Shown: positions 50,031 through 59,815 of the stretch, in pieces
Layout: each line of letters begins with the position of its first letter
How positions within the stretch are numbered: position 1 is the stretch's first letter
Position numbers and translations under genes: made by a program
Notes under the pieces: model-generated
Seen by the model: the letters and a program-made list of their open reading frames with translations, nothing else
Told to the model about the DNA's origin: nothing
Databases searched by the model: none
Assembly (NCBI GenBank): GCA_025934735.1
Contig: JAICWP010000005.1
Span: 124,001-188,000 of the forward strand
Length of the DNA stretch: 64,000 nucleotides
Reading direction: 5' to 3'
DNA from: Terriglobales bacterium
Lineage (GTDB): Bacteria; Acidobacteriota; Terriglobia; Terriglobales; Acidobacteriaceae

Positions 50031-51405
50031 CGGTCTTCTCCGCCTTTTCCAGAACCCGCAGCACGGCTTCCACTTCGGGCTCAACCTCCAGCGGCGCCCG
50101 CCGGTATGGATCCAATCGCTCCCGCTCCCCTTGCGCCGCATCCGTCAGCAGTTCCCCCCGATGGAATCTCAAGGTGTACTCCGGATCCTTGAGCAAGTGC
50201 CCGGTCAGCACCAGCACCACGCGCTGCTGCCGGTGCACAAAGCCCTGGCGTACCAGCTTCTTCAAGCCTGCCTGGGTGACCGCCGAGGCGGGTTCGCAGC
50301 CCACGCCATCGCTGCCGATTTCCGCCTTAGCGATGGCGATTTCCGCCTCGCTCACCTGCTCGCAGCGTCCGCCGGTGGATTCCAGCACGCGCACCGCCTT
50401 CTTCCAGGACACAGGATTTCCGATGCGAATGGCGGTGGCGGCCGTCTCTGCCTTCACTGTCACCAGCTGTTTGCCGCCCTTTTCCCGTACCGTGCGCACC
50501 AGCGCATTGGCCCCTTCCGCCTGGATCACCGACAGCTTGGGCAGGGTGTGAATCAGTCCCAGGCTGCGCAGTTCCTCCAGGCCCTTGCCCAGGGCCGAGC
50601 AGTTGCCAAGGTTGCCGCCGGGCACGATCAGGTGATCGGGCACTTCCCAGTCCAACTGCTCCAGCAGCTCAATGGCCGCTGTTTTCTGGCCTTCCAGCCG
50701 GTAAGGGTTAATGGAATTGAGCAGGTAGATGGGATGCCGGCGCACCAACTCCGTCAGGATGCGGAGGCAGCCATCGAAATCGGTGCGCAGCTGGCAGGTG
50801 AGCGCCCCGTAATCCAATGGCTGCGAGAGCTTGCCCCAGGCAATCTTTCCTTCCGGGATCAACACCAGGCTGCGCAGGCCGCCATGCGCCGCGTAGGCCG
50901 CCATGGAGGCGGAAGTGTTGCCGGTGGACGCGCAGGCTACCCAGGAGAAGCCCTGCTGGCGCGCCACGGAGATGGCCACCGTCATGCCCGTGTCCTTAAA
51001 GGAGCCGGTAGGATTCATGCCCTGGTGCTTGGCCAGGAGCCGGTCCAGGCCGGCGCTTCGGGCGCATTGGGGCAATTCAAAAATGGGCGTATTGCCTTCG
51101 CGCAGGCTGATGATCTGCCCAGCATCGGCAAAATGCGGCAGCAACTCGCGGAAGCGCCACACCCCGCTGGCATTCTCGGAATCAAACGAAAGCTTGCGTT
51201 CGCGCCAGACCTGCTTGAGGTGCGAGCCCCACGCCGTGGTCTTGCCTTCGCTTTCCGCCCATGCCGGATATACAACTTCCAGCAGGTCGCCGCAGCGGGG
51301 GCAGCGGAACTCTGCTTCCGCGCGCTCGAATTCCGCCCCGCATTCGATGCAGCGCAGCGCGTGGCCGCCCTTCATCTCAGCATGCGTTTTGGCCCCGGCG
51401 GTCAT
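50017..51405 (-). CDS. thrC: Threonine synthase
   Basis: A 462-residue PLP enzyme converting O-phosphohomoserine to threonine. An N-terminal zinc-ribbon-like segment (CIECGAEFERAEAEFRCPRCG) precedes the beta-family PLP domain with the PLP lysine in NPTGSFKDTGM and a phosphate loop in the GGNLGNCSALGKG region. The ATG at 51405 lies 14 nt after the cupin stop; a shorter start 10 codons later is possible. Order cupin-thrC-thrB on one strand. Confidence 0.93.
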   Translation of the reverse strand: MTAGAKTHAEMKGGHALRCIECGAEFERAEAEFRCPRCGDLLEVVYPAWAESEGKTTAWGSHLKQVWRERKLSFDSENASGVWRFRELLPHFADAGQIISLREGNTPIFELPQCARSAGLDRLLAKHQGMNPTGSFKDTGMTVAISVARQQGFSWVACASTGNTSASMAAYAAHGGLRSLVLIPEGKIAWGKLSQPLDYGALTCQLRTDFDGCLRILTELVRRHPIYLLNSINPYRLEGQKTAAIELLEQLDWEVPDHLIVPGGNLGNCSALGKGLEELRSLGLIHTLPKLSVIQAEGANALVRTVREKGGKQLVTVKAETAATAIRIGNPVSWKKAVRVLESTGGRCEQVSEAEIAIAKAEIGSDGVGCEPASAVTQAGLKKLVRQGFVHRQQRVVLVLTGHLLKDPEYTLRFHRGELLTDAAQGERERLDPYRRAPLEVEPEVEAVLRVLEKAEKTDATN

Positions 51406-51419
51406 TTTCCAGAGAGGAA

Positions 51420-51806
51420 TCAGCGGCGCAGGTATTGGTCGGTTTTGCCCAGCCAATCGGCGCGTGGCGGGGTGAACACGTCCAGATCCACCGTATCTTC
51501 CAGCGCGATTGCTTTGTGGGGCATGTGAGAAGGAATGCAGAGCACTTCCCCGGCATGGACCACGATTTCGCGGCCATCAATTTCGAATTTCAGCGCGCCT
51601 TCCAGAATGTAAGTGATCTGCTCGTTTTCGTGGCTGTGCAGCGGCACCACGCACCCCTTTTTGAGCAGCACGCGCGCCAGCATCATCTTTTCGCCCACCA
51701 CCATCTGCCGCTGCAGCAGTGGGTTCAGGTCTTCCAGTTCCACTGATTTCCAGGGAATGTACTTCAGCTTGCCGGTTTGTCCTTCGCTCTTGGGCATGGT
51801 TGCCAT
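51420..51806 (-). CDS. Small cupin-domain protein
   Basis: A 128-residue single-domain cupin. The metal-binding motif HSHENEQITYILEGALKFEI (about 64-83, with two His and one Glu) and a second strand pair including PSHMPH (about 100-105) are complete. The start ATG 51806 has GAAGGA about 7 nt upstream. It is directly upstream of thrC, perhaps cotranscribed. Enzymatic or regulatory role is unknown. Confidence 0.85.
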   Translation of the reverse strand: MATMPKSEGQTGKLKYIPWKSVELEDLNPLLQRQMVVGEKMMLARVLLKKGCVVPLHSHENEQITYILEGALKFEIDGREIVVHAGEVLCIPSHMPHKAIALEDTVDLDVFTPPRADWLGKTDQYLRR

Positions 51807-51909
51807 GGCACATCCTTCGATTTTGGGGTCGCCTGCGGTGTCACGAGTATAAATCCCCGCCCCAGCGCTTGCCACGGGCTTAGGGAGGGTTGGGGCGGAG
51901 CGCAAGCCG

Positions 51910-52878
51910 CTAGCGCGCGTAATAGCCCTGGCGCGCGTTCACTTTGAGTTTCTTGCCGGAGTGGCGGGCCTGGATGCGGATACGGTGAAAGCGGCCGTTG
52001 GGGGCGAACTCCGAAGGGCGATACGCAACCGCATAACGATGGCGCAGTTCCTCGCTGATGCGGGTAAAGGCGCGCGTCAGGTTCCGCGCTTTCTCCGGAA
52101 ACAGGGCTTGACCGCCGGTGGGCGAAGCCAGATGGGTCAGGTTTTTGTTGCCGTTAGAATCGCTCAACGCGTAGTTGGTGCTGATGGTGTAAATCGTTAC
52201 CTCCGCCTGCTGGGCAAGGGCGATGGCGGTGTCACGGGTGATCCTGCTGGCATTGTCATCGCCGTCGGAAACTACGATCAGAACCCTGGCCACCACTCCA
52301 TCTTCGGGACGGGCCAGCATGCGGCAAGCGTCACCCACGGCATCGAACAGGGCGGTGCGGCCGCCCGGCGCCAGGCGGTCAATGCCGGCGGAGATCAAAG
52401 CGGAATCGTGGCTGAAGCGCTGGCTGACATGCAGCCGGCTATCGAACCCCGCAACCATGGCTTGGTCGGCATCGCCGCGCAGCGTCCCGCGCAAAAATAA
52501 AGCGGCGGCTTGCTTCTCAAATCGGAAGCGCTCCCGGATGGAGTCGCTGGTGTCCACCAGCAGCGCGATGCGCAACGGCAGATTGTCCTGGTCGCGGAAA
52601 TCCACGATCTCGGCAGGCTTGTTATCGTCCCTGACCTTGATCTCATCCTCGGTCAGGCCAGTAATGAATTTGCCGTGCCGCGAGGCGGTAAAAAGCACCT
52701 GAACTTCATTCACCTGCTTGCGCAGCGTCCAGGATTCTGTGCTAGCCGCCAGCAGAGTCTCCGGCGCGGCACAGGCTCTGCAAACCTGGGCGGCGCCCCG
52801 GGGGCTAAGGCTGCCGCCGAAAACAATGAGAAGCATGGCCAGCATCAATTGCGCTGGCAAAATGGGCCGGGCGCGCAT
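51910..52878 (-). CDS. Secreted VWA-domain protein (acidobacterial VWFA-related)
   Basis: A 322-residue protein with a signal peptide (about 1-30) and a von Willebrand factor A domain. The MIDAS sequence DTSDS (in ALLVDTSDSIRERF) is complete, and the preceding domain has the GLTEDEIKVRDDNKPAEIVDF type opening found in acidobacterial VWFA-related proteins. The function of these abundant proteins is unknown; adhesion or complex assembly is inferred. It lies downstream of a TPR protein on the same strand. Confidence 0.87.
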   Translation of the reverse strand: MRARPILPAQLMLAMLLIVFGGSLSPRGAAQVCRACAAPETLLAASTESWTLRKQVNEVQVLFTASRHGKFITGLTEDEIKVRDDNKPAEIVDFRDQDNLPLRIALLVDTSDSIRERFRFEKQAAALFLRGTLRGDADQAMVAGFDSRLHVSQRFSHDSALISAGIDRLAPGGRTALFDAVGDACRMLARPEDGVVARVLIVVSDGDDNASRITRDTAIALAQQAEVTIYTISTNYALSDSNGNKNLTHLASPTGGQALFPEKARNLTRAFTRISEELRHRYAVAYRPSEFAPNGRFHRIRIQARHSGKKLKVNARQGYYAR

Positions 52879-52903
52879 CGTACGGCACCCCCGTCTGGTT
52901 AGG

Positions 52904-54097
52904 TTATTTCTGTGTGGCCGACTGCGAAGATGAAACCTTTTCGATCCTTGCGATCTGCTCGTTCACTTGGGCGACGTCATCAGCCTTGGGCGCCAGGCGC
53001 ACGTAATTGCGCATGTGCTCCGTCGCTCCCTGGAGGTCATGCTTCTGCACCAGAATGACCCCCAGCAGGTATTCGAGCTTGGGAACGCGGTGCTCCACAT
53101 CTGTCTGAATGCCCTGGCGCGCGCTTTTTTCCGCCAGGTCAAAATGGCCCAGGTAGTAGTTCGCCGCGGAATTGTAGAACCAATCTTGCGCGAAACTCAG
53201 GGGATTCAAGCGCAGCACGGCGCTGGTCTCGTCCACCACACCCTGCCAGCGCTTTTCCTGAAAAGCCATGAGCGCCAGCAGCTGGTGAGGGCTGACGAAC
53301 TGGGTATCGGCGGTTACAGCCTGCTGCAGGGATTGCCGCGCTCCATCTGCATCCTTTAACTCCAGCTGGCAGCGGCCCAGTTCCATCCAGGCCACGGCAA
53401 ATTTCGGGTACACCGCCACCGCCTCTTGGAATTTCTTCTCCGCCGCTTCCCACTTCTTCTTTTGCTCCTCGCTGCGGCCTTTCTCAAACGCTTTTTTAGC
53501 TTTCGACGGCGCCATCGCCGTGGTGGCGCTGATGGTAAACCCTTCCACATGCGCCAACCGGTGCATGACAATGGTGCCCACGTTCATGGATTCAGTCATG
53601 TCCCCGGCCGACAGCTCCACGGTTTGCGAAGTGAAGCCGGGCAAAACCGCGATCAGTTCGCACTCCCGGATTTCCCGGCGCTGCTGCATTGCCGAGCGGG
53701 GCTGCCCGGGCATGCCCGCCCCCATGCTGCTGGTGGACACGTCATCGTTGCCCATGTTGCGTTGTTTGCCGAATTCAAAGCTGAAATTGCCTTTGCGGTC
53801 CGTGTAAGCTTCGAAATGGCGGTCGCCGCTGCACACGCTTTCAATGGTGGCCGCATCGGTCAGTTCGCTGCCGTCATCCAGCCTCACCTTGCCGGACAGG
53901 AAAAAGGTCATCGGCATGGGGGAGAGGTTTGGATTGTTGTTGATGGGAGGAATGTTGGTGTTGCTTCTGGGCATGGTAGAGCCGGTACTGCCCACTGAGG
54001 GCCGGCCGGTGCCGCCCGTCGGCTTGCCTTGAGCCGCCAGGCCCACGCTTAAAAACAATATGCATAGGAAGGTGCCGAGAAAATGTGCCGGTCTCAT
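52904..54097 (-). CDS. Secreted tetratricopeptide-repeat protein
   Basis: A 397-residue protein: signal peptide (about 1-22, FLGTFLCILFLSVGLAA), a low-complexity Asn/Pro/Ser stretch (about 25-60), a carboxypeptidase-regulatory-like beta domain (about 63-180) and TPR repeats (about 215-370, EQKKKWEAAEKKFQEAVAVY, SFAQDWFYNSAANYYLGHFD). It is 25 nt upstream of the VWA protein on the same transcript. TPRs give a protein-protein scaffold in the periplasm. Confidence 0.85.
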   Translation of the reverse strand: MRPAHFLGTFLCILFLSVGLAAQGKPTGGTGRPSVGSTGSTMPRSNTNIPPINNNPNLSPMPMTFFLSGKVRLDDGSELTDAATIESVCSGDRHFEAYTDRKGNFSFEFGKQRNMGNDDVSTSSMGAGMPGQPRSAMQQRREIRECELIAVLPGFTSQTVELSAGDMTESMNVGTIVMHRLAHVEGFTISATTAMAPSKAKKAFEKGRSEEQKKKWEAAEKKFQEAVAVYPKFAVAWMELGRCQLELKDADGARQSLQQAVTADTQFVSPHQLLALMAFQEKRWQGVVDETSAVLRLNPLSFAQDWFYNSAANYYLGHFDLAEKSARQGIQTDVEHRVPKLEYLLGVILVQKHDLQGATEHMRNYVRLAPKADDVAQVNEQIARIEKVSSSQSATQK

Positions 54098-54282
54098 GAG
54101 GACCTCCGAATCCGCGAAGCCGTTCTGTCGGTAGGCGGCGTGTGCAGGGTAGGATTAGCCGCACCCCAAGCTAGTTGGTTCGAGCGTACACCTTATCCCT
54201 TTGTCAAGACAAATGAAAGACTGCTGGAAGCTGCGCCAGGATACGGGAAAATGGAAACTTTCTCGGGCCCGAGGCATCATGG

Positions 54283-55254
54283 ATGGATATGCGTGCGTGG
54301 ACCTCTAAGCTGTTGATCCTGGGGTGTATGGCCTGGGGCACTGCGGCGGCAGCGCAGAAGGCTGTGCCCTCGCCTCGCCAGGTGGCGCAGGCGGAGGCGC
54401 AGGTCCAGGCGTATCGCGCCCAGCACGGCAACAGCCCGCAACTGCTGCAATTCATGTCGGAAATCGCCCGCGCCAAGCTGACCTTAGGACAAAATGCGGC
54501 GGCGGAATCCTATGCCCGTCAAACGGAGCAGTTATGCCGCCAGGAATTGCAGCGCCGTTCCCTGGATGCCGAGCCGCAGCTACCGTTGGCGCTGGGGGCG
54601 AGTCTCGAGGTGCAAGCGCAGGCCCGGGCCGCCAATGGCGACCGCAGCGGCGCTCTGGCCTTGCTGCGATCAGCGCTGCGCGAGTATGGCGCTACTTCTC
54701 TGCGCCCTCGGCTGCAGAAGAACCTGAACCTGCTCACACTGGAGGGTAAGCCCGCTCCTCCGCTGGTTGAAGGGCACTATCTAGGTCCCAAGCCTCTGCC
54801 GCTCAGTTCCCTGCGCGGCCGCCCCATTTTGCTCTTCTTCTGGGCGCACTGGTGCCTTGACTGCAAGCACGAGGAGCCCATCATTAGCCGATTGCAGGGG
54901 GAATTTGCGCCGAAAGGGCTGGTGCTGCTGGGCCCCACCCAGCTTTATGGCTACGCCGCTTACGGACAGACGGCCGCGCCGCCAGCCGAACGGCAATATA
55001 TTGACAGCATCCGCCGCCAGTATTACGCAGACCTGAGCAATATGCCCGTCCCTGTCAGCAAGCTAAACTTTGACCGCTATGGCGCCAGCACCACCCCTAC
55101 CCTGGTGCTCATCAACCGTCGCGGCGTGGTGGCCATGTATCACCCCGGCGTGCTCAGCTATGACGAGCTGCGGGCGGAGATTGAGAAAGTCATTGCACCA
55201 GCCGCTGCCGAGGGGCGCCAGCGATTGTCGGGAGACGCCAAAGCGCGCCGCTAG
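54283..55254 (+). CDS. TlpA-like thioredoxin-domain protein with N-terminal TPR-like region
   Basis: A 323-residue secreted protein. A signal peptide (about 1-24, LLILGCMAWGTAAAA) is followed by an alpha-helical region (about 30-150) and a TlpA-type thioredoxin domain (160-320) with the redox motif WCLDC (C191, C194). It probably reduces or isomerises disulfides in the periplasm or outer membrane. It is divergent from the TPR gene and converges with the ABC permease operon. Confidence 0.86.
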   Translation: MDMRAWTSKLLILGCMAWGTAAAAQKAVPSPRQVAQAEAQVQAYRAQHGNSPQLLQFMSEIARAKLTLGQNAAAESYARQTEQLCRQELQRRSLDAEPQLPLALGASLEVQAQARAANGDRSGALALLRSALREYGATSLRPRLQKNLNLLTLEGKPAPPLVEGHYLGPKPLPLSSLRGRPILLFFWAHWCLDCKHEEPIISRLQGEFAPKGLVLLGPTQLYGYAAYGQTAAPPAERQYIDSIRRQYYADLSNMPVPVSKLNFDRYGASTTPTLVLINRRGVVAMYHPGVLSYDELRAEIEKVIAPAAAEGRQRLSGDAKARR

Positions 55255-55289
55255 CCTGCACACTCTTCGAATGTCATCCTGGGCGCAGC

Positions 55290-56456
55290 TCACAGTTCGC
55301 GCAGCGCTACCGCAATGCGGGCGCGTGCGGCGCGAACCGCGGGGGGCACGCCCCCGGCAACTCCCATGATCAGGGCAAAAACAATTCCTCCCACCAGCAG
55401 TGGCGGCGTCACCCGGAAGGCGAAGGCCAGGTGGGAGAAGGTTTGCCAGTTCATGGCACCGGTGGTCATGCCGTTCAACGGCAACACGCCCAGGCAGCCG
55501 ATCAAGCCACCCACAAAAGCGATGCACAGCGCTTCGAAAACGAAGGAAGTGACCACGCTCCCCGTGCCGAATCCCAGTGCCCGCATGGTGGCAATCTCGC
55601 GCGAGCGCTCCGCCACCGCGGAATACATGGTGTTGAGCGCGCCGAATACCGCTCCCACTCCCATCACCAGCGCCACCAGCGTGCCCAGCACCGTAATCAG
55701 CGTAGTAAGCGCGCGCGACTGCTTATCGTAGTATTCGAGTTCGCGCTCCACGTCCAGCGTAAGCCGCGGATCCGAGGTCAGGGTGTCTTTGAAATGCTGA
55801 AAAGCCTCAGGCGAGGTCAGCCGCACCGTGACCGACTGAAAATTATTCTCCGGCCGCTTATACACGCCGTTGAGCACGTGGGCGTCAGCCCACACTTCCG
55901 AATCGAAGGCGCTGCCGCCGGCGTCGAACACACCCACCACTTTCCAGGTGCCACCGCCGAACTTCACCGTGTTGCCCAAGTCGAAACCGGAGTAGGTGCC
56001 GGCTACGTTTCGTCCCACTACCAACTCGTCCAGGCCGGGCTGGAAGAATCGGCCGGAAACCACCTTGATGTTGCGCACCGCCAGCGCTTTGGGCGAAACG
56101 CCGCGCACCTGGACGTTGGCGTCGGTGCCCGTGGCCTTCAGGGGAAAGGGCGCGATCACCACCACCTCGCCGCTGACCAGGGGGCCGGAGGAATCGCGGG
56201 CCACTCCCGGAGCATCCTCGATGATATGTTCCTGGTCGAGAGAGATGGCGCTTGACATCTCGCTGGTTGAGCCACCGCGCAGGAGCAGCGCGTTGCCAGG
56301 CGAACCCGAAGCAACCAGCGTCGTTTTGAAGCCCTTGGCCAGGGCCAGCACAGCCACAAAAACGCCAACAGTGCCCGCTATGCCCAGCACCGCCACCACG
56401 GTGGAACTCCAGCGCACGCGCAGGCTGTTCAGGTTGTAATTCAGGGGAATGGCCAT
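55290..56456 (-). CDS. ABC transporter permease, FtsX/MacB-like, copy 2
   Basis: A 388-residue permease with one N-terminal and three C-terminal transmembrane helices around a large periplasmic domain (MacB_PCD and FtsX domains). The start is ATG 56456, 2 nt after the stop of the previous permease; the longer ORF has no ribosome-binding site. It is the last gene of the HlyD-ATPase-permease-permease operon. The two permeases differ throughout, so they may form a heterodimer. Substrate unknown. Confidence 0.9.
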   Translation of the reverse strand: MAIPLNYNLNSLRVRWSSTVVAVLGIAGTVGVFVAVLALAKGFKTTLVASGSPGNALLLRGGSTSEMSSAISLDQEHIIEDAPGVARDSSGPLVSGEVVVIAPFPLKATGTDANVQVRGVSPKALAVRNIKVVSGRFFQPGLDELVVGRNVAGTYSGFDLGNTVKFGGGTWKVVGVFDAGGSAFDSEVWADAHVLNGVYKRPENNFQSVTVRLTSPEAFQHFKDTLTSDPRLTLDVERELEYYDKQSRALTTLITVLGTLVALVMGVGAVFGALNTMYSAVAERSREIATMRALGFGTGSVVTSFVFEALCIAFVGGLIGCLGVLPLNGMTTGAMNWQTFSHLAFAFRVTPPLLVGGIVFALIMGVAGGVPPAVRAARARIAVALREL

Positions 56457-56458
56457 GT

Positions 56459-57601
56459 TCACACTCTCCGCAGTGCGTCCACTACTCTGAGTCGCCCGGC
56501 GGAGTAGGCGGGCCAAATGCCGGCCGCCAGCCCGACCGCCACCGCCAGAACCGCGCCCGCCGCCACTGCCTGCGGCGGCAGGTAAAAGAAGGGCAGTAAG
56601 CCGCCGGTGGGGTCACCGCGCAAGCTCAGCAACTTGGCAAGGGTCAGACCCACGGCGCCGCCAATCGCCGCCACCACCACCGACTCGAATACCACCAGCA
56701 GCAGAACGAAGTTATCGGAGAATCCCACCGCCTTGAGCACCGCCAACTCCCGGATGCGCTCACGCACCGCAATGGCCATGGTATTGCCCGCCACCAGCAG
56801 CAAGGTGAAGAAGACCACCGCTCCAATGCTCATGATCAAGAAGCTGATGTTGCCCATCTGCTTGACGAAGGAAGCAGCGAAAGCCTTCTCCGTATCGGTC
56901 TTGGTCTCCCAGGGGGAGTTGGCGAAAGTGGTGTCAATCGTCTTGGCGATTTTTACCGCGTCATCGGGATTGTTGACCTTCACCACGTACCAGCCCACGA
57001 GCCCATGCCAGTAGGTGTTTTCCCTCTCTTCCAGGTATTTGTAGTGAAACCAGAACTGGTTGGTATCGTCCGCTGGCCGGCGGCCGCTATAAATGGCGCG
57101 AAGATTGAATTCCCAGGTTCCGGGAAAGATGGTTCCTTTGATGGGAATGCGGTCGCCAACTTTCCACCCGAAGCGCTGCGCCAGCTTCACGCCAGCGACC
57201 GCGCCTTCACGGTCCTGCTTGTAGGACTGCCATTGGTCGCCGGGGATCACAAATTCCGGGTACATGGAGTGGAAGGTGTCATCGTCTATGGCGAACTGGG
57301 CAAAGAAATTTTTCGGATCCTGGTAGATGCCGCCAAACCAGTTGTTGTGCGTGACCTCTTTAATTCCGGGAATCCGCTCGAGCCGCTGCTGGTAGGCAAC
57401 GGGCAGCGGCTGGATAATGGAAACCTTGTTGACCACCACCAGGCGGTCTGAACCCGCCACCTCCAGACCCTGGCTGAAAGCCCCGCGCACGATGGCCAGC
57501 AACCCGAACAAAAACAGCGCCACAGCAAACGAACCCAGCGTCAGCGTGGTGCGGATCTTCTTCCGGAACAGGTTGGCGATAATAAGGTGGCGGTATTTCA
57601 A
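56459..57601 (-). CDS. ABC transporter permease, FtsX/MacB-like, copy 1
   Basis: A 380-residue permease with the same topology as the following gene: TM1 (about 17-37, TLTLGSFAVALFLFGLLAIV), the periplasmic domain, and three C-terminal TM helices ending near WPAYSAGRLRVVDALRRV. It overlaps the ATPase gene by 4 nt (57598-57601). Its family exports lipids, lipoproteins, peptides or antibiotics through the periplasm together with an adaptor. Confidence 0.9.
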   Translation of the reverse strand: MKYRHLIIANLFRKKIRTTLTLGSFAVALFLFGLLAIVRGAFSQGLEVAGSDRLVVVNKVSIIQPLPVAYQQRLERIPGIKEVTHNNWFGGIYQDPKNFFAQFAIDDDTFHSMYPEFVIPGDQWQSYKQDREGAVAGVKLAQRFGWKVGDRIPIKGTIFPGTWEFNLRAIYSGRRPADDTNQFWFHYKYLEERENTYWHGLVGWYVVKVNNPDDAVKIAKTIDTTFANSPWETKTDTEKAFAASFVKQMGNISFLIMSIGAVVFFTLLLVAGNTMAIAVRERIRELAVLKAVGFSDNFVLLLVVFESVVVAAIGGAVGLTLAKLLSLRGDPTGGLLPFFYLPPQAVAAGAVLAVAVGLAAGIWPAYSAGRLRVVDALRRV

Positions 57602-58335
57602 TTCCGGCCTCCCGCCGTGCTGCCCGCTCTGTGCGCTTCGACGAGCACGCCTTTGTCCAGGTGGAGCAATGTGTGGGCGCGGGCCGCGGCCACGGGGTCA
57701 TGCGTCACCAGCAGCACCGTCTTGCCGTGTTCCGCGACCAGGCGGTCAATCAGGTCCATGATTTCGTCGGCGCTCTTGCGGTCAAGGTCGCCGGTGGGTT
57801 CGTCGCATAGCAGGAAAGTGGGGTCGGCTACGATGGCGCGCGCAATGGCCACGCGCTGCTCCTGCCCACCCGAAAGCTGGCGAGGGTAGTGGTGCATCCG
57901 GTCTCCCAAACCAACCACCTGCAGCGCCGTTTCCACATGCTGCTTGCGCTCGCTCTTCGAGAGGCGGGTCAAGAGCAGCGGCAGTTCCACATTCTGAAAC
58001 GCGGTGAGCACCGGAATCAGGTTGTACATCTGGAAGATGAAGCCCACGTGGCGCGCCCGCCAGGTGGTGAGCTTACCGCCGGAAAGATGGGTAATTTCGT
58101 CGCCCGCAACCGTGATGGTGCCCCGGGTAGGCAGGTCAAGGCCGCCCAGCAGGTTGAGCAGCGTGGTTTTACCGGAGCCGCTGGGACCCATGAAGGCCAC
58201 AAAGTCGCCTCTATCCACGTCCAGGTTCAAGCCCTGCAAAACGTGGATTTCCTCGCTGCCGCGCTGGTACTTCTTGTCCAGGCCGCGCACCCGTACCAGG
58301 CTGCTGCCGTTCCCGCTGCCGTCCACCCTGACCAT
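57598..58335 (-). CDS. ABC transporter ATP-binding protein (MacB/LolD type)
   Basis: A 245-residue ATPase. Walker A GPSGSGKTT (about 50-58), signature LSGGQEQRVAIARAI, Walker B FLLCDEPTGDLD and H-loop VTHD are complete. It works with the two FtsX-type permeases and the upstream HlyD adaptor. Its N-terminal KYQRGSEEIHVLQGLNLDV is typical of LolD/MacB-like enzymes. It starts 8 nt after the adaptor stop. Confidence 0.93.
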   Translation of the reverse strand: MVRVDGSGNGSSLVRVRGLDKKYQRGSEEIHVLQGLNLDVDRGDFVAFMGPSGSGKTTLLNLLGGLDLPTRGTITVAGDEITHLSGGKLTTWRARHVGFIFQMYNLIPVLTAFQNVELPLLLTRLSKSERKQHVETALQVVGLGDRMHHYPRQLSGGQEQRVAIARAIVADPTFLLCDEPTGDLDRKSADEIMDLIDRLVAEHGKTVLLVTHDPVAAARAHTLLHLDKGVLVEAHRAGSTAGGRN

Positions 58336-58343
58336 AAGCCGCG

Positions 58344-59579
58344 TTACCTCCTGATCTCCACGCGCTCTCCATCACGCAAGCCATCCAGGCCGCTGACCAC
58401 AACCTGGTCCCCGGGCGCCAGACCGGCGGTAATTTCGGTATCGCTGCCGCGCGTTTCTCCGACGCCCACGGCGCGCCGTTCCACGTGCCCGTCACGGTAG
58501 AGATACACCACCTGGCTTCCGTTCTCGCTGCGCAGCGCGGTTTGCGGCACCAGCACCTTCACACCTTCGGATTTGGCCGCCCTGCCTTCGTTGCCCAGAA
58601 AGGTGACCTTCACGCCCATGTCGGGCAGGATACGCGGGTCAAGCTGGTCGAAGGCAATGCGCACCTTGACTGTGGCTTTCTGCCGGTCGGCGGTGGGAAT
58701 GATGGTACGCACCTTGGCGGGGATCTGCCAGTTGGGATACGCGTCCAACACCGCCGTTACCGGCATGCCGGACCGCACGCGGGCGATATAGGACTCGTTG
58801 ACGTCCACCTCCACTTCCAGCGACTTCATGTCCACAATGGTGGCGATGCCGGTGCGGGTAAATCCTCCGCCGGCAGAATTGGGCGAGACCATTTCGCCCA
58901 CCTGCGCGTCCTTGGAAACCACAATGCCGGCAAAAGGCGCGCGCACGGTGCAGTTGTCCACATCCTGCTGGGCCACGCGAATTCTCGCATCCGAGGCCTG
59001 GACCTGCTGCTGGGTGAGCGCAATTCTGGCGCGCAGGCTGTCGGCCGCGGTGCGTGCGTTGTCTAATGCCTGCGGGCTGCTGACGCCCTGCTTGGTTAGT
59101 TGCTGGGTGCGGCGCAGTTCTATTTCCGCATTGGCCAGTTGCACGTGCAGATCTTGCAGGCCGGCCGCGGTAGCGTCGCGGTCAGCTTTGGCGGAGGTCA
59201 GGCGCAGGTAATCGGAATCGTCGAGCAAAGCCAGGATCTGGCCTTCCCTCACATGCATGCCTTCCTCGGCATACATCTGGGTAACTCGGGCGGTGATCTT
59301 GGCGGCCACGGTGGCCCGCCGCCGCGGCGTCACGTAGCCGCTGGCATTGAGCAGCGCAACCTGGCCGCCGGCACTGGGCGCCTGCGCTGCCACCACTTCC
59401 ACCAACGGAGTTTTTCCGCGAATTGCGTAAACCGCGGCCGAGATCAGCAGAATTAGGCCCAGCGCCGCTGCCAGCCAGCGGGGCCATTTCGGGCTACCAC
59501 GCTGGTTCCGTGAGCCCTCATCGATTCTTAATGCCGACAGATCGGGGGCTGTCGAACCCGCGCGTACTGCCATCCTCAT
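58344..59579 (-). CDS. Efflux periplasmic adaptor (HlyD/MacA-like membrane fusion protein)
   Basis: A 411-residue adaptor with one N-terminal transmembrane helix (about 35-53), the lipoyl/barrel-sandwich halves, and a coiled-coil hairpin (about 120-220: LAALDDSDYLRLTSAKADRD, then RTAADSLRARIALTQQQVQASDAR). It bridges the inner-membrane ABC complex and an outer-membrane channel. It is the first gene of the operon. No TolC-like gene is in the window. Start: GAGG lies 3 nt before the ATG at 59579; the ATG 6 nt downstream is possible. Confidence 0.9.
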   Translation of the reverse strand: MRMAVRAGSTAPDLSALRIDEGSRNQRGSPKWPRWLAAALGLILLISAAVYAIRGKTPLVEVVAAQAPSAGGQVALLNASGYVTPRRRATVAAKITARVTQMYAEEGMHVREGQILALLDDSDYLRLTSAKADRDATAAGLQDLHVQLANAEIELRRTQQLTKQGVSSPQALDNARTAADSLRARIALTQQQVQASDARIRVAQQDVDNCTVRAPFAGIVVSKDAQVGEMVSPNSAGGGFTRTGIATIVDMKSLEVEVDVNESYIARVRSGMPVTAVLDAYPNWQIPAKVRTIIPTADRQKATVKVRIAFDQLDPRILPDMGVKVTFLGNEGRAAKSEGVKVLVPQTALRSENGSQVVYLYRDGHVERRAVGVGETRGSDTEITAGLAPGDQVVVSGLDGLRDGERVEIRR

Positions 59580-59803
59580 TACCTCAACGGGTGTTGCAGG
59601 GGCCGTGACCGATTTTGCTTCAGAACTTGAAGACCAGGCTCGCCGCTTTCTTCAGGAAAACTTACGTCGCGCGGCAGGCAAAGTTTCACTCCATTCTATG
59701 AATATTTTCCCCTTTGGTATACGTCGTTTAGGCCGAATACGGCCGCCCCCCGCAAGATTTCTGTCCACAAGAACGCGCGCTCCCGCTGTCCCATCGCGGG
59801 GGA

Positions 59804-59809
59804 TATACT
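59804..59809 (+). promoter_or_regulatory. -10-like TATACT close to the zinc-ribbon gene start
   Basis: TATACT ends 6 nt before the ATG at 59816. No Shine-Dalgarno and no obvious -35 box. This is the strongest of the leaderless-type promoter candidates. Confidence 0.45.
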
Positions 59810-59815
59810 GCCTGG

